From JBCBDX01 sp038529265 (GTDB lineage Bacteria > Pseudomonadota > Alphaproteobacteria > Rhizobiales > Rhizobiaceae): a stretch of 64,000 nucleotides of DNA. Both the position numbers and the translations under genes were made by a program. Positions 32,732-42,184 of this stretch are shown here, piece by piece. The notes below the pieces were generated by a model. It was not told the DNA's origin. It saw only the letters and a list, made by a program, of their open reading frames with translations, and did no database searches. The DNA lies in contig JBCBDX010000009.1 in NCBI GenBank assembly GCA_038529265.1, forward strand, positions 1-64,000. The letters are read 5' to 3'. How positions within the stretch are numbered: position 1 is the stretch's first letter; the number at the start of each line of letters is the position of its first letter.

Positions 32732-34645
32732 ATGAAAGCCATGCAAAACAATATGGAATCAAATTTTGACGTTATTGTCGTGGGCGGTGGTCATGCCGGT
32801 TGCGAAGCTGCGCGTGCTTCGGCGGCCTATGGTGCTCGAACGGCGCTTGTCACTCTGAACTTGGAAACAATTGGCGTGATGTCTTGTAATCCCGCCATCG
32901 GCGGTTTGGGCAAGGGCCATTTGGTGCGTGAAGTAGACGCGCTTGATGGTTTGATGGGCCGTGTTTCGGATCAATCGGGTATTCAGTTTCGCATGCTCAA
33001 TCGTCGCAAAGGTCCGGCGGTTCGCGGTCCACGCACGCAAGCGGATCGAAAGCTCTATCGTGAAGCCATGCAAAACGAACTGACTTTGGTTAGCGGTCTG
33101 GATATCATTGAGGGCGAAGTAGCGGATTTGGTTTATAGCGCTGATGGCGTTCTGAGCGGCTTATTACTCGCAGACGGTCGTACGCTATCATGCGGCGCTT
33201 TCGTTTTGACCACTGGCACGTTTTTGGGCGGGATCATTCATATCGGGGATCAACGCAAGTCAGCCGGCCGAATGGGTGAGATGCCCAGCGATAAGCTGGC
33301 TGCTCGTTTGCGGGCTTTGGACTTACCCATGGGTCGCTTAAAGACCGGAACGCCTCCACGTCTTGATGGCCGGACTATCGCATGGGACCAGTTGGAATTG
33401 CAGCCCGCTGACGATGAACCAGTCCCCTTTTCGTTTCTGACGGAAAAAATTACGGTGCCGCAAATTGAATGCGGCATTACGCGGACGACACCAGAAACGC
33501 ATAAGATCATTGAAGACAATCTTTCACGCTCTGCCATGTATGGCGGGCATATTGAAGGTGTCGGTCCCCGTTACTGCCCTTCGATTGAAGACAAGATCGT
33601 TAAATTCAAGGACCGCGATAGCCATCAGATATTCCTCGAACCGGAAGGCCTTGAAGATCACACTGTCTATCCAAACGGCATTTCAACGTCATTGCCTGAG
33701 GATGTGCAGGAGGCTTTACTCAAGACAATACCGGGTTTGGAGAATGCGGTTATCCTACAGCCTGGTTATGCGATTGAATACGACCACATTGATCCGTGTG
33801 CTCTGACAGGCAGCCTGATGGTCGAGAAGTTGCCAGGAGCTTTTTTTGCCGGGCAGATTAATGGCACGACCGGCTATGAGGAGGCCGCTGCGCAAGGGTT
33901 GGTGGCAGGGTTGAACGCTGCTCGGTATGCAGCTGGTGACGATCCTGTCATCTTCAGTCGTACCGATAGCTATATCGGCGTTATGATTGATGATCTGACG
34001 ACCCGCGGTGTGACCGAACCTTATCGGATGTTTACGTCCCGTGCTGAATACCGACTGTCGTTGCGAACCGACAATGCAGACACCCGGCTAACGCCATTGG
34101 CGATTGAGTTGGGGATCGCATCAAACCAGCGTGTCTCCGTGTTTGGGGCTATGCAGGCAGCAATAGATGATCTCGCGTCGTTATGCCGTGCGTTGTCGTT
34201 GACACCCAGTGAAGCCGGCAAAAATGGTATCAGACTGAACCAGGACGGTGTTCGTCGATCCGCCTATGACTTACTATCCTATCCTGACATCGGTTTTGAG
34301 CAGCTGGAAAAGGTTTGGCCCGAGCTTGCAGCCTTTGCAGAAAGTGTTCGTGAGCGTGTCGCAATTGAAGCGCAGTACGCCGTTTATCTTAAGCGGCAGT
34401 CGGCCGATATCGATGCGGTCAAGCGCGAGGAAAACACTGAAATTCCGACCGACTTACAGTTCGATGAGATTGCCGGCCTTTCCAAAGAGCTTGTTCAGAA
34501 GCTTACGGCGGTAAAGCCAACCAACATAGCCATGATGCAGCGCATGGAAGGTATGACGCCAGCAGCTGTCGCTTTGGTCATCGCGCGTATCCAGTTGGAA
34601 CGTCAAAGTGCTATGAAACCTAACGATCTGTCAGGTGTTGCGTGA
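32732..34645 (+). CDS. mnmG: tRNA uridine-5-carboxymethylaminomethyl(34) synthesis enzyme MnmG
   Basis: A 637-residue FAD protein (GidA), partner of MnmE. N-terminal FAD-binding 'DVIVVGGGHAGCEAARASAAYG'; then 'MSCNPAIGGLGKGHLVREVDALDGLMG', 'GIQFRMLNRRKGPAVRGPRTQADRKLY' and 'LKTGTPPRLDG', all family motifs with the two functional Cys regions. 'GQINGTTGYEEAAAQGLVAGLNAA' is the second FAD motif. The helical C-terminal domain binds MnmE and tRNA. ATG 32732 (MKAMQNN) is used; in-frame ATGs at 32741 and 32753 are alternatives. Confidence 0.97.
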   Translation: MKAMQNNMESNFDVIVVGGGHAGCEAARASAAYGARTALVTLNLETIGVMSCNPAIGGLGKGHLVREVDALDGLMGRVSDQSGIQFRMLNRRKGPAVRGPRTQADRKLYREAMQNELTLVSGLDIIEGEVADLVYSADGVLSGLLLADGRTLSCGAFVLTTGTFLGGIIHIGDQRKSAGRMGEMPSDKLAARLRALDLPMGRLKTGTPPRLDGRTIAWDQLELQPADDEPVPFSFLTEKITVPQIECGITRTTPETHKIIEDNLSRSAMYGGHIEGVGPRYCPSIEDKIVKFKDRDSHQIFLEPEGLEDHTVYPNGISTSLPEDVQEALLKTIPGLENAVILQPGYAIEYDHIDPCALTGSLMVEKLPGAFFAGQINGTTGYEEAAAQGLVAGLNAARYAAGDDPVIFSRTDSYIGVMIDDLTTRGVTEPYRMFTSRAEYRLSLRTDNADTRLTPLAIELGIASNQRVSVFGAMQAAIDDLASLCRALSLTPSEAGKNGIRLNQDGVRRSAYDLLSYPDIGFEQLEKVWPELAAFAESVRERVAIEAQYAVYLKRQSADIDAVKREENTEIPTDLQFDEIAGLSKELVQKLTAVKPTNIAMMQRMEGMTPAAVALVIARIQLERQSAMKPNDLSGVA

Positions 34646-35274
34646 CTCCAGACACATTATCGGAACTTTCCGGGGTTGATGTTTCACGTGAAACATTTAG
34701 CCGGCTTGATGCTTTCTCAGAGGACTTCGATGCATGGGCCAATCGCATCAATCTTGTTGCTCCATCAACACGAGAAGAGTTTTGGCGTAGACATGTGATC
34801 GACAGTTTGCAGCTGATTGCCATTCGTCGGGATGCCAAGGTTTGGGCAGACATAGGCTCGGGTGGCGGCTTTCCGGGTTTGATCATTGCAATCGCGCTTG
34901 CCGATGATCGTGATTCACGTGTGACACTCGTTGAAAGCAATCGTAAAAAGTGCGCCTTCCTTCAGATGGCCAAAGCCAAGTATGCGCCCCGTACAAATGT
35001 CGTGCCCGCACGTATTGAAGAAGCTATTCCCAAGATTGATGCACCGGAGATTGTTACTGCAAGGGCGCTGGCGGATCTTGAAACACTGCTTTCCATGACA
35101 CGATCCTGGCTTGAAAAGAGCACCGCTGGTTTGTTCATGAAAGGTCGTGAATATGTTGGAGAAATCGAAAAAAGCCGTACTCACTGGCAATTCGATCTGG
35201 TAACTTATGAAAGTCGGACGGCAGCGGACTCAGCCATTTTGGAAGTGTCAAAGCTAGCCCCCCTTCGCTCGTGA
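34642..35274 (+). CDS. rsmG: 16S rRNA (guanine527-N7)-methyltransferase RsmG
   Basis: A 210-residue SAM-dependent methyltransferase (GidB) that makes m7G527 in 16S rRNA. The SAM motif is 'WADIGSGGGFPGLIIAIALAD', preceded by 'FWRRHVIDSLQL', with 'VTLVESNRKKCAFLQMAKAKY' following. The GTG start overlaps the mnmG TGA as GTGA. The codons at about residues 13-18 contain a perfect parS palindrome, so the protein sequence 'VDVSRETFSRL' there is dictated by a centromere. The end overlaps the parA start by 4 nt. Confidence 0.96.
   Translation: MTPDTLSELSGVDVSRETFSRLDAFSEDFDAWANRINLVAPSTREEFWRRHVIDSLQLIAIRRDAKVWADIGSGGGFPGLIIAIALADDRDSRVTLVESNRKKCAFLQMAKAKYAPRTNVVPARIEEAIPKIDAPEIVTARALADLETLLSMTRSWLEKSTAGLFMKGREYVGEIEKSRTHWQFDLVTYESRTAADSAILEVSKLAPLRS
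34679..34696. promoter_or_regulatory. Perfect parS centromere site inside rsmG
   Basis: An 18-bp perfect palindrome at 34679-34696 contains the canonical parS 16-mer TGTTTCACGTGAAACA without mismatch. It lies in the coding sequence of rsmG, 2 kb from the other two sites and about 575 bp upstream of parA. Confidence 0.93.
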
Positions 35275-36089
35275 AAACCAAACAGAAGCTTTGCGCAATG
35301 TCTCTTTCACCTCGTGTCATCACCATCGCCAATCAGAAGGGCGGTGTCGGTAAAACTACCACCGCTATCAATTTGGCGACGGCACTGGCTGCCATAGGTG
35401 AGCGGGTTCTCGTCGTGGATGTAGACCCCCAGGGTAATGCCAGTACTGGCCTTGGTATCGAGCGCCATTCGCGTACGATTTCATCTTATGATGTGATGCT
35501 GGGTGATGCTGAAATCAGTGACACGGTTATCCCCAGCGCGGTACCTAACCTGTCCGTCTTGCCATCGACAATGGATCTCCTCGGTTTGGAGATGGAAATT
35601 GCTGACAAGGCAGATCGTGTCTATCGTTTGAAGAAGGCGTTACAGTCCTTGCGACCGGGCCAATTTACACACGTCTTGATTGATTGTCCGCCGTCACTCA
35701 ACCTTTTGACGTTGAATGCACTTGCAGCCGCAGATGCCCTGCTTGTGCCGCTCCAATGTGAGTTTTTTGCGCTGGAGGGTTTGAGCCAGTTGTTGAAGAC
35801 AGTTGAGCAAATCCGTTCCTCGGTAAACCCGTCACTCATCATTCAGGGCGTTATTCTGACGATGTATGACCGCCGGAACAATTTGGCCAATCAGGTTGTT
35901 GATGACGTACGTGCCCACATGGGCAGCAAGGTTTATGAGACCATTATACCGCGCAATGTTCGTTTGTCCGAAGCGCCGTCTCACGGCAAGCCTGCCATCC
36001 TGTACGATTTGGAATGTGCGGGCAGTCAGGCATATTTGCGTTTGGCGAGCGAGATGATCCAGCGCGAACGTAAAAACGAAGCTGCATAA
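35271..36089 (+). CDS. parA: Chromosome partitioning ATPase ParA
   Basis: A 272-residue ParA of the small, chromosomal type lacking an N-terminal HTH. The deviant Walker A is 'ANQKGGVGKTTTAINLATAL'. Walker A' is 'VVDVDPQGNASTGLG' and the switch II region is 'VLIDCPPSLNLLTLNAL'. Nucleotide-dependent binding to the nucleoid lets it pull ParB-parS complexes. GTG 35271 overlaps the rsmG stop. ATG 35298 (MSLSPRVITIANQ), preceded by AGAAG, would remove nine residues and may be the true start. It is followed after 14 nt by parB. Confidence 0.96.
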   Translation: MKTKQKLCAMSLSPRVITIANQKGGVGKTTTAINLATALAAIGERVLVVDVDPQGNASTGLGIERHSRTISSYDVMLGDAEISDTVIPSAVPNLSVLPSTMDLLGLEMEIADKADRVYRLKKALQSLRPGQFTHVLIDCPPSLNLLTLNALAAADALLVPLQCEFFALEGLSQLLKTVEQIRSSVNPSLIIQGVILTMYDRRNNLANQVVDDVRAHMGSKVYETIIPRNVRLSEAPSHGKPAILYDLECAGSQAYLRLASEMIQRERKNEAA

Positions 36090-36103
36090 AAGAGACCAGA
36101 AAA

Positions 36104-36985
36104 ATGGCAGAAGAAGCACGCAAACGTTTGGGCCGGGGTCTTGCCGCTCTAATCGGCGAAATGGATCAGCCGGTACAAGAAACAGCACCGACCAAGATTG
36201 CGCCAAGTGATCAACGATTGCCGATTGAGCTGATCAGTCGAAATCCGAACAACCCGCGTCACGTGTTTCGTGACGAGGAAATTGACGAGCTTGCCAAGTC
36301 CATTGGTGATCATGGTTTGCTCCAACCGATTGTGGTGCGTCCTTCGCCTCGTGGACAGGGTTATGAAATTATCGCCGGCGAACGCCGCTGGCGTGCAGCT
36401 CAAAAGGCCGGCCTCATCGATGTGCCAGCTATTGTTCGTGATGTTGATGATCGCGTTGCGTTGGAGCTGGCCATTATCGAAAACGTTCAGCGTGCTGATC
36501 TGAACGCAATTGAGGAAGCGCTTGGCTATGAGCAACTGATGAATGAGCATGGCTACACTCAAGCTGACCTCGGTGAAGTGATCGGTAAAAGTCGTAGCCA
36601 TGTGGCCAATACGCTTCGACTGCTCAAATTGCCTAACGATGTACGTGACTATGTGGGTGATGGCCGTATATCGGCTGGTCATGCCCGCAGCCTTGTCGGT
36701 TTGCCGGATGCTCGCAATGTCGCTGAGCGCATCGTCTCGGAAGGGTTGTCCGTTCGACAGATCGAAGAGCTGGCTGCAGAGGCTCAGTCAACGATCGACA
36801 AGCCTCGCGGAAAGGCTGAAAAAAGCCAGAAAGATGCTGATACCGTGGCTCTTGAAAAATCCCTTTCCGATGCCCTCGGATATAAGGTGGAAATCAATCA
36901 CAAATCCAAAGGCGGAGAGCTGAAGATCCATTACAAGTCACTTGATCAACTGGATTCGCTTTGCGCTGCGTTACGCGCAGCATAG
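36104..36985 (+). CDS. parB: Chromosome partitioning protein ParB
   Basis: A 293-residue ParB/Spo0J. The extreme N-terminus 'RKRLGRGLAALIGEM' is the ParA-stimulating peptide. The CTP-binding ParB/Srx fold has 'LISRNPNNPRHVFRDEEIDELAKSIGDHGLLQPIVVRP' and the 'GERRWRAAQKAGL' loop. The HTH is 'GYTQADLGEVIGKSRSHVANTLRLLKL'. The C-terminal dimerisation domain is at about 235-293. It binds the three parS sites listed here. The 10-nt gap to convergent holA leaves no room for a terminator. Confidence 0.97.
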   Translation: MAEEARKRLGRGLAALIGEMDQPVQETAPTKIAPSDQRLPIELISRNPNNPRHVFRDEEIDELAKSIGDHGLLQPIVVRPSPRGQGYEIIAGERRWRAAQKAGLIDVPAIVRDVDDRVALELAIIENVQRADLNAIEEALGYEQLMNEHGYTQADLGEVIGKSRSHVANTLRLLKLPNDVRDYVGDGRISAGHARSLVGLPDARNVAERIVSEGLSVRQIEELAAEAQSTIDKPRGKAEKSQKDADTVALEKSLSDALGYKVEINHKSKGGELKIHYKSLDQLDSLCAALRAA

Positions 36986-36995
36986 TCACCGACTA

Positions 36996-38045
36996 TCAAC
37001 GCCGTCTTTGCAAGTGCGCTTTGTAACCAAGCGACAATATCATCATGCGAATGTGACTGGTTTCCAAACGATGAGATTGGCGGCTATCGATTAGTGTTTC
37101 GCGAATGCGCGCCAATGCGTCCCGTATCATTGAGCCTGACCAGACGTTGAGTGCATCGGTAACCAGTTGTTTCCGCTTGAAAAATATAGGCGGGCGAGCT
37201 GACTCAACAACTGCTCTTGCTGTTTTGCGATCATTTTCCATGGCACTTCGCATAATCGCCAAAGATTGAAATTGCCGCATCAAGGCTGACAAAAGCACAA
37301 AGGATGATCCACCGCCGGCTTCAAGACGCACCAAGCCTTTCTCACACTGAGCGAGTTGGCCAGTGAGCACACCATCAACAATGGAATCCACTGCAACGGA
37401 TGCTGTATCGCCGATTATTGAAATGACATGCTCCAACTCAATGCGCTCAATTTGTGCGCAAAATGTCAGTAATTTTTCAATTTCCTGGCGCGTTGTACCG
37501 CGATCTCCACCCAAGTTAGAAATGAGGAATTGCCGAGCTTCCAGTGTCAGTTGCTTTCCGGCCGACTGCATAGATTGGTCGACAAGGGTTTGAAGCGACT
37601 TTTCATCATCCGCGTAGCACGGAATTGCGATTGCCTTTTCAGCGCGCTCGACTGTCGTCCTGAGTGAGGCACTCTTTTTCAAATCACCGGCTTCGATAAC
37701 CAGAAATGTGCCAGGTTGAATTGCTTCAATGACATTTTTTACCGCGCCCACGAGGCCAACATCGTTACCTGCATCTTCAAGATGGATAAGCCGGGCGTCA
37801 CCAAACATGGAAACTGTGTTAACCTCTTCCACTAGCCTAGAAGCGGCGGATCCCGATATATCGCCTGCTAGAATGCGTATGTAAGAGAACGGATCTTCGA
37901 CGTTGACCCTGGAAAGCGCAATGAGCTTTTTGGCGCGCTCACTAACGATCCCACGGTCCGGACCATATACAAGAGATACCAGTGCCGGCGGCTCTTTCGC
38001 ACTATTTAGGACGCGGTCAGCTTCATGCGCTTTTATTGAGCCCAT
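36996..38045 (-). CDS. holA: DNA polymerase III delta subunit
   Basis: A 349-residue HolA, the clamp-loader subunit that opens the beta sliding clamp. It is divergent in sequence, as usual. 'ALVSLVYGPDRGIVSERAKKLI' is the N-terminal start of the AAA-like module, 'GTFLVIEAGDLKKSASLRTTVERAEKAIAIPCY' is the conserved central stretch, and the collar domain is at 'VDSIVDGVLTGQLAQCEKGLVRLEAGG'. It is the third gene of the minus-strand leuS-lptE-holA run, with an 8-nt gap from lptE. Confidence 0.93.
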   Translation of the reverse strand: MGSIKAHEADRVLNSAKEPPALVSLVYGPDRGIVSERAKKLIALSRVNVEDPFSYIRILAGDISGSAASRLVEEVNTVSMFGDARLIHLEDAGNDVGLVGAVKNVIEAIQPGTFLVIEAGDLKKSASLRTTVERAEKAIAIPCYADDEKSLQTLVDQSMQSAGKQLTLEARQFLISNLGGDRGTTRQEIEKLLTFCAQIERIELEHVISIIGDTASVAVDSIVDGVLTGQLAQCEKGLVRLEAGGGSSFVLLSALMRQFQSLAIMRSAMENDRKTARAVVESARPPIFFKRKQLVTDALNVWSGSMIRDALARIRETLIDSRQSHRLETSHIRMMILSLGYKAHLQRRR

Positions 38046-38053
38046 GGAACTAT

Positions 38054-38629
38054 TTAGCTTTTTCCCGCTGCGTCCGGTGCCACCGGGTTGTTTTTCAAGA
38101 ACACGGCAAGCTGGTTGCGAAGTGATTCCGCGGCTTCCGTTGCGGCTCGCTCTTCAGCATCAAGTTGGGAACGATCATTTGCAAATTCTTGGCGTGAGCT
38201 TTCGTAAAATGTTTCCCCGATGCCCGTGAACTTTGCTGTCTGTTCGCCTGTTTTGCTGTTTGTTAGTGTTAGAACTGCGGTGATGACCACGCGCCGGTTG
38301 CTGATTGCGGTCACGGAGTCCGGAGCATCGGAACGGAAGATCGACTGAACAGCAACGTTGGCTGTCACCTTGCCATCATAACCGCGCGAACCATCAGCCC
38401 TGCCAATCAGGTCAAGCAACGCATTTCGTACCAGCTGATCGTTACGATCAGACGGATTTTCCAGCGGGATGTTCAGTTGTTCGACTTGCCCTGTGCTTGG
38501 GTCAACTGAGTAGAGAGGCTGCACGGTGCAGGCCGCAATTGAAGAGATGGCCACCGACAGGATTGCCCAACGTATTATCTGGCGCATTTCTTCCATTCTC
38601 ACTTTCGCGGATCTGACTGGATGTGTCAT
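38054..38629 (-). CDS. lptE: LPS-assembly lipoprotein LptE
   Basis: A 191-residue lipoprotein. A hydrophobic stretch ends in a lipobox 'AISSIAAC' (Cys 34 from the first Met). LptE plugs the LptD barrel that inserts LPS in the outer membrane. The ATG at 38629 overlaps the leuS stop as ATGA. Later ATGs at 38596 and 38587 give a more usual 20-23-residue signal. 'VQPLYSVDPSTGQVEQLNIPLENP' follows, and the C-terminus is helical with 'EERAATEAAESLRNQLAVFLKNN'. Its place between leuS and holA is the standard alphaproteobacterial order. Confidence 0.9.
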   Translation of the reverse strand: MTHPVRSAKVRMEEMRQIIRWAILSVAISSIAACTVQPLYSVDPSTGQVEQLNIPLENPSDRNDQLVRNALLDLIGRADGSRGYDGKVTANVAVQSIFRSDAPDSVTAISNRRVVITAVLTLTNSKTGEQTAKFTGIGETFYESSRQEFANDRSQLDAEERAATEAAESLRNQLAVFLKNNPVAPDAAGKS

Positions 38630-41226
38630 ACCACTATGTTGACGATCCTGCCCGGAACCACAATTACCTTTTTCGGCGGATTTCCACCCATATTCTGGAT
38701 AGCAGCTTCACTGGCGAGGGCAATGGCCTCTATGTCTTCCTTTGCCGCGTCCTTAGGTACCTCGATATCGCCCCGCTTTTTACCATTAATCTGAAGTGGC
38801 AGAGCGATTGTGTCTTCCACGATCAAGCTCTCTTCAAACGCGGGCCAGGGTGCTTGAGCTGCCATGTTAGTCTTGCCAAGCAAAATCCAGCATTCTTCCG
38901 CAAGGTGAGGCATCATCGGCGAAATCATTATAACGAGCTTTTCACAAGCATCTCGCAAGGCAGCCTTGTCGTCGTTATTGGCATTTTCTTCGAATTTTTG
39001 AACTGTCGAACCAAGCGTGTTCGTCAACTCATAAAGGCGGGCTACGGCCTTGTTGAACGCCAAACGCTCGATATCAGCACCGACTTCGCTGACAGTCTTG
39101 TGCGCTGACTTACTAAGCACCAACAGTGCGCCGTCTTTTGCAGGTTTGGCTTCGACGCCTTCGATTAACGGCACAACCGAAGTCAGTAGACGCCAAACTC
39201 TTTGAACAAACCGGTGCGCGCCTTCCGCACCGGCCTCTGTCCAAATGACGTCGCGCTCTGGTGGCGAGTCCGACAGCATGAACCACCGCGCCGTATCGGC
39301 ACCATACGATGCGATGATATCATCTGGGTCGACGACATTCTTTTTCGACTTCGACATTTTTTCAATCGAGCCGATTTCGATTTCTTGTCCGCTGTCAATC
39401 AACGTTGCGCGCCGTTTCCCATCGACTTCTTCCACGCGTACTTCGGCGGGCGTTACATAGCCATCGGGACCGCTATAGGTTTCGTGTACCACCATGCCTT
39501 GTGTAAAGAGGCCTTTGAATGGCTCTTTGACAGACATGTGACTTGTTTCTTTCATCGCGCGCGCAAAGAACCGAGAGTAGAGAAGATGCAGAATCGCGTG
39601 TTCCACGCCGCCAATATATTGATCGACCGGAAGCCAATTATCGGCCTGAACAGGGTCGGTTGGATTGTCCTCCTGCGGTGCTGTGAACCGCGCAAAGTAC
39701 CAAGATGAATCCACGAATGTATCCATCGTGTCGGTTTCTCGGCGTGCTGGCTTGCCGCATTCCGGGCAATCGACCCTGCTCCAGGTGGGGTGATGGTCGA
39801 GTGGGTTCCCGGGTTTTTCGAACGTGATATCTTCCGGCAATTGTACGGGCAGATTTTGTTTCGGTACCGGTACAATACCACAATCATCACAGTGAATGAC
39901 CGGAATTGGGCAGCCCCAGTAGCGTTGACGTGAAATACCCCAGTCACGAAGCCGATATTGCGTATTCGCAGTACCCAATCCCTTTTCTTCCGCCCAATCA
40001 ATTGTGGTGTCGATGGCTTGCGTGCCGGTTGCAACATCAATCCCGGTTGGTTGGTTAGCCCACCGAACTTTCTCAGTCTTGGCAGGAACCAGTGCTTCAT
40101 CTCCGACTGGCTGGTCGTCATCCAGCAGGTAGAAGGCATTTTTGACCGGTAAATCATATTTGCGCGCGAAATCGAGATCGCGCTGGTCGTGTGCCGGGCA
40201 ACCAAATACAGCGCCGGTGCCGTAATCCATCAAAACAAAGTTGGCGACCCATATTGGCAACTTCTTTTCAGGATGAAGCGGATGAACAACCGTTTTGCCA
40301 GTGTCAAAGCCAAGCTTTTCTGCCTTCTCAATGGCTTCTTCCGATGTTCCCGATCGGCGAACGTCGACAGCAAATGCAGTAAGTTCGGCGTTGTCCTTGG
40401 CCAGTTCCTTGGCCAGCGGATGCTCAGGTGCAATGGCGATGAAGCTTGCACCCTCAAGCGTATCAGGTCGGGTCGTATAGACATCCAACTCCGAATGTTC
40501 GGCGATTGGCTCGCTCAGCTTGAAGTTAAGGCGCAAGCCACGCGATTTGCCGATCCAGTTACGCTGCATCAACCGGACTTTTTCCGGCCATTGATCCAGT
40601 CCTTCCAAGGCCTGCAGCAAATCTTCGGCGTAATCGGTGATCTTAAATACCCACTGGGCCAGTTCGCGTTGTTCAACCAAAGCGCCTGAACGCCAGCCGC
40701 GCCCATCAATCACTTGCTCATTGGCCAAAACTGTCTGGTCCACCGGGTCCCAATTGACCTTGGAAATGCGTCGACCCACCAAGCCAGCTTTGAGAAAGTC
40801 AGTAAAAAGCATTTGCTGGCGGTGGTAATAATCTACATCGCAGGTGGCAAATTCACGTGACCAATCCAGCGAAAGCCCCATCGTTTTGAGCTGTGAGCGC
40901 ATCGTTGCGATGTTTTGATAGGTCCACTCTTTTGGGTGAACTTTGTTTTGCATCGCTGCGTTTTCAGCGGGCATGCCAAAGGCATCCCACCCCATCGGAT
41001 GCAATACGCTGAAACCTCTGGCGCGTTTATAACGCGCAACCACGTCACCCATCGTGTAATTGCGAACGTGGCCCATATGAATGCGCCCGGATGGGTAGGG
41101 AAACATTTCCAATACGTAATAGCGCGGCCGTTTGTCCGCGTTATCTGTTTCAAACAGCTTGGCTTCGTCCCAAGCCTTTTGCCACTTGGGTTCCGTGACG
41201 CGTGGATTATATCGTTCAGCTGACAT
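38626..41226 (-). CDS. leuS: Leucyl-tRNA synthetase
   Basis: An 866-residue class I synthetase. The HIGH-type motif is 'PSGRIHMGHVRNYTMGDVVARY'. The editing CP1 domain has 'TTRPDTLEGASFIAIAPEHPLA'. KMSKS appears as 'IEKMSKSKKNVVDPDDII'. The zinc-like 'HCDDCGIVPVPKQNLPV' and the C-terminal 'GKKRGDIEVPKDA' are present. ATG 41226 (MSAERYNPRVTEPKWQ) is used because homologues start there. An upstream extension adds 21 Arg/Pro-rich residues with no support. It heads the leuS-lptE-holA operon. Confidence 0.97.
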   Translation of the reverse strand: MSAERYNPRVTEPKWQKAWDEAKLFETDNADKRPRYYVLEMFPYPSGRIHMGHVRNYTMGDVVARYKRARGFSVLHPMGWDAFGMPAENAAMQNKVHPKEWTYQNIATMRSQLKTMGLSLDWSREFATCDVDYYHRQQMLFTDFLKAGLVGRRISKVNWDPVDQTVLANEQVIDGRGWRSGALVEQRELAQWVFKITDYAEDLLQALEGLDQWPEKVRLMQRNWIGKSRGLRLNFKLSEPIAEHSELDVYTTRPDTLEGASFIAIAPEHPLAKELAKDNAELTAFAVDVRRSGTSEEAIEKAEKLGFDTGKTVVHPLHPEKKLPIWVANFVLMDYGTGAVFGCPAHDQRDLDFARKYDLPVKNAFYLLDDDQPVGDEALVPAKTEKVRWANQPTGIDVATGTQAIDTTIDWAEEKGLGTANTQYRLRDWGISRQRYWGCPIPVIHCDDCGIVPVPKQNLPVQLPEDITFEKPGNPLDHHPTWSRVDCPECGKPARRETDTMDTFVDSSWYFARFTAPQEDNPTDPVQADNWLPVDQYIGGVEHAILHLLYSRFFARAMKETSHMSVKEPFKGLFTQGMVVHETYSGPDGYVTPAEVRVEEVDGKRRATLIDSGQEIEIGSIEKMSKSKKNVVDPDDIIASYGADTARWFMLSDSPPERDVIWTEAGAEGAHRFVQRVWRLLTSVVPLIEGVEAKPAKDGALLVLSKSAHKTVSEVGADIERLAFNKAVARLYELTNTLGSTVQKFEENANNDDKAALRDACEKLVIMISPMMPHLAEECWILLGKTNMAAQAPWPAFEESLIVEDTIALPLQINGKKRGDIEVPKDAAKEDIEAIALASEAAIQNMGGNPPKKVIVVPGRIVNIVV

Positions 41227-41386
41227 GCGGATATTTGGCCGTTTGTGCGGTGGCCGTCGTCTTGGCGCAAAGCCTTGGAATAAGCCCAAGTTCTTGCCTT
41301 GACGCGGTGTGCTTCAATCGGCCACCTCATGCAATCTATGGGTCGTCACGTCAACATCTGGCGGCCGCGGCGTTGGAGCAATGGCA

Positions 41387-42076
41387 ATGAATGAAATGAT
41401 AAGTGGAGCAAGTGCTGCCGATAAATACGCGTATATTGCCGCTGAAGTTGCCAGCATCGCCCAGAGCGCAGCGCTTGCCGTGGAAAATCCAACGCTGGTT
41501 GCTGTATCCAAGACCTACGACGCCGATACCATTCGTCCTGTCCTTCAAGCTGGTTGCCGTGTTTTTGGAGAAAACCGTGTTCAGGAGGCCGCAGGTAAGT
41601 GGCCACAATTGCGTGAAGAGTTTCCAGATTTGGAACTGCACCTGATCGGCCCGCTTCAATCAAACAAAACGGCACAAGCAGTTGCCCTTTTTGACATGAT
41701 TGAGACTGTTGATCGCGAGAAAATCGCAAAAGCGCTCGCTATAGAAATGGAGAAGCAAGACCGAAAGCTTCCTGTACTTGTTCAGGTCAACACTGGATTG
41801 GAAGAGCAAAAGGCTGGTATAGCGCCGAAAGAGGTGCCGAATTTTGTGCAAAATTGCATTGACCTTTACCAGTTGGATGTACGTGGACTGATGTGCATCC
41901 CACCCTTTGATGAAAATCCGGGACCGCATTTTGCACTTCTGTCGCAGTTGGCTGATCAGTTGGACCTCCCGATTCGCTCCATGGGTATGTCCGGTGATTA
42001 TCCGACAGCCATCGAGTTTGGTGCGACACATGTGAGGGTTGGATCAGCCATCTTTGGTGCACGCACGACAGCTTGA
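41387..42076 (+). CDS. YggS-family pyridoxal-phosphate homeostasis protein
   Basis: A 229-residue PLP-binding barrel protein of the YggS/PROSC family, which controls the pool of free pyridoxal 5'-phosphate. The PLP lysine is in 'TLVAVSKTYDADTIRPVLQAGCRVFGENRVQEA'. 'LHLIGPLQSNKT' and 'VRVGSAIFGAR' (phosphate cup) are conserved. ATG 41387 has GGAG 9 nt upstream. The next ATG upstream (41381) is also possible. Confidence 0.93.
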   Translation: MNEMISGASAADKYAYIAAEVASIAQSAALAVENPTLVAVSKTYDADTIRPVLQAGCRVFGENRVQEAAGKWPQLREEFPDLELHLIGPLQSNKTAQAVALFDMIETVDREKIAKALAIEMEKQDRKLPVLVQVNTGLEEQKAGIAPKEVPNFVQNCIDLYQLDVRGLMCIPPFDENPGPHFALLSQLADQLDLPIRSMGMSGDYPTAIEFGATHVRVGSAIFGARTTA

Positions 42077-42184
42077 TGACGTAGCGACAATTGGCTGCAG
42101 TCTTTACTCTAATTGGGCCTGACAAGTTTTTGTTAATCGGTCATGGTATGTGATGTTTCGGGCATTGGCGAAGGGGAGATACCA

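Noticed and set aside
34911..34925. A further CACGTG core in rsmG
   Set aside because: The right half-site (GAAACA) is missing, so it is not a credible parS.
40852..40860. TTCACGTGA in leuS resembling parS
   Set aside because: Only 9 of the 16 palindromic positions match and flanks differ; treated as chance inside coding sequence.
40000..41000. Long frames antisense to leuS and other large genes
   Set aside because: They are shadows of the real coding strand, with no ribosome-binding sites or recognisable motifs.
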